Of a stretch of DNA of 6,350 nt, positions 5,752 to 6,350 are shown piece after piece. The notes under the pieces are model-generated. The model ran no database searches, was not told where the DNA came from, and was given only the letters and a program-made list of their open reading frames with translations. Location: positions 1,564 to 7,913 of the forward strand of contig DITN01000010.1 in assembly GCA_002422865.1 (NCBI GenBank). Reading direction: 5' to 3'. Position 1 is the stretch's first letter. Each line of letters starts with the position of its first letter. The translations under genes and the position numbers were made by a program. This DNA is from Bacteroidetes bacterium UBA6183 (GTDB lineage: Bacteria; Bacteroidota; Bacteroidia; UKL13-3).

Positions 5752-6342
5752 ATGCAATACTATTGTCTCATACAATCTACAGGGGATGATATAGGAAAAG
5801 CATCTTCGCAGATAAAGGGAATGAAAGACGGCTATAATCTTTATGCCGATAATTCTGTTTGGAAGTTACCGTTATTTGAAAAGCCAAAGATTGAGCCGAA
5901 CTTCAACGCTTTGCAATTAAATAATAGTGCAAAACTAACTGATATAATAATCCCTACTGGCCTAATCTCTAAGACTGGTTTTTTTCTTAGTGAGAAAGTA
6001 AAAGACATTTTGAAAGACTTTATATTACCTAATCACATTTATTACAAAGCTGTTGTTATTCATAAAAATAAGGTATATGATAACTTTTATTGGATACAGT
6101 TTACCCAAGAAATGTCGGACACTATTGATTATGAAAACTCCGTATTTGATTTAAAGAGAGCTTTCGGTTGGCAAAACTGGACTGACGTTGAAAGTAACCC
6201 AAAATTCAAAAACACTTTTGAGCTAATTGAATTTGATAAAATGCAAAGTTCAATGAATCAAATTATGCCTTCAAAGCTGTCGTTAATTAAAAATGGATTT
6301 GATATTTATGGATTTAGATATTTTGCAATCGCATGTCCGTAA
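5752..6342 (+). CDS. Imm11/DUF1629-like protein, possible immunity protein
   Basis: This 196-residue cytosolic protein has no signal peptide or membrane segment. Its layout resembles the Imm11 (DUF1629) family: an N-terminal MQYYCLIQS strand, a middle LSEKVKDILKDF helix (about residues 79-90), LPNHIYYKAVVI, then NFYWIQF and a DTIDYENSVF stretch (about 110-132). That family is predicted to protect cells from polymorphic toxins because its genes sit beside toxin genes. The match is from memory of family patterns and is moderate. The gene starts 4 nt after the stop codon of the broken HTH gene and was probably co-transcribed with it. No toxin gene is in the window, so any partner would be to the right of 6350, or lost. 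The C-terminus (IYGFRYFAIACP) and the TAA stop codon at 6340-6342 are complete. Confidence 0.72.
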   Translation: MQYYCLIQSTGDDIGKASSQIKGMKDGYNLYADNSVWKLPLFEKPKIEPNFNALQLNNSAKLTDIIIPTGLISKTGFFLSEKVKDILKDFILPNHIYYKAVVIHKNKVYDNFYWIQFTQEMSDTIDYENSVFDLKRAFGWQNWTDVESNPKFKNTFELIEFDKMQSSMNQIMPSKLSLIKNGFDIYGFRYFAIACP

Positions 6343-6350
6343 ATATACCA

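Overview
The window looks like a Bacteroidota chromosome. The left third is the 3' part of rpoC, followed by a DUF3467 gene, a pairing common in this phylum. Two envelope proteins support the assignment: one has a type IX secretion C-terminal sorting domain, and one is a small lipoprotein with a relaxed lipobox. The sequence is AT-rich, most starts lack a strong Shine-Dalgarno sequence, and one promoter-like site fits the Bacteroidota TAnnTTTG box. The genus cannot be read from this window.

Layout. Bases 1-1926 hold the C-terminal 641 residues of RNA polymerase beta' (+ strand), ending at an intrinsic terminator. Bases 2025-2336 hold the DUF3467 gene (+), also ending at an intrinsic terminator (2345-2382). 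Core content stops there. Bases 2393-5297 are accessory: three unrelated minus-strand genes, namely a membrane-anchored protein with a TonB-C-like end (2451-3068), a secreted T9SS substrate (3124-4356) and a lipocalin-like lipoprotein (4635-5057). GC-rich palindromic repeats separate and flank them. On the plus strand follow a broken XRE-type HTH regulator (5384-5747) and, 4 nt later, an intact gene resembling Imm11/DUF1629 immunity proteins (5752-6342).

The repeats are the most notable part. Two near-complete copies (about 4431-4625 and 5095-5297) match at about 115 of 131 aligned bases without gaps. The better preserved one has imperfect terminal inverted repeats of about 28 bp, and its arms are small hairpins. 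A left-arm fragment (3010-3060) forms the first 17 or so codons of the 2451-3068 gene, and a degenerate palindrome (2393-2457) covers that gene's stop codon. All recognisable left arms point the same way, and each lies at or just upstream of the 5' end of a minus-strand gene. The result is a repeat-gene-repeat array. A MITE or REPIN-like element family explains this best. An integron-like cassette array is a weaker alternative, because no integrase and no consistent attC core sequence is visible.

No complete new system can be shown from this window. The strongest leads are the repeat family with its effect on gene starts, the doubly inactivated regulator, and the possible orphan immunity gene whose toxin partner is not in view.
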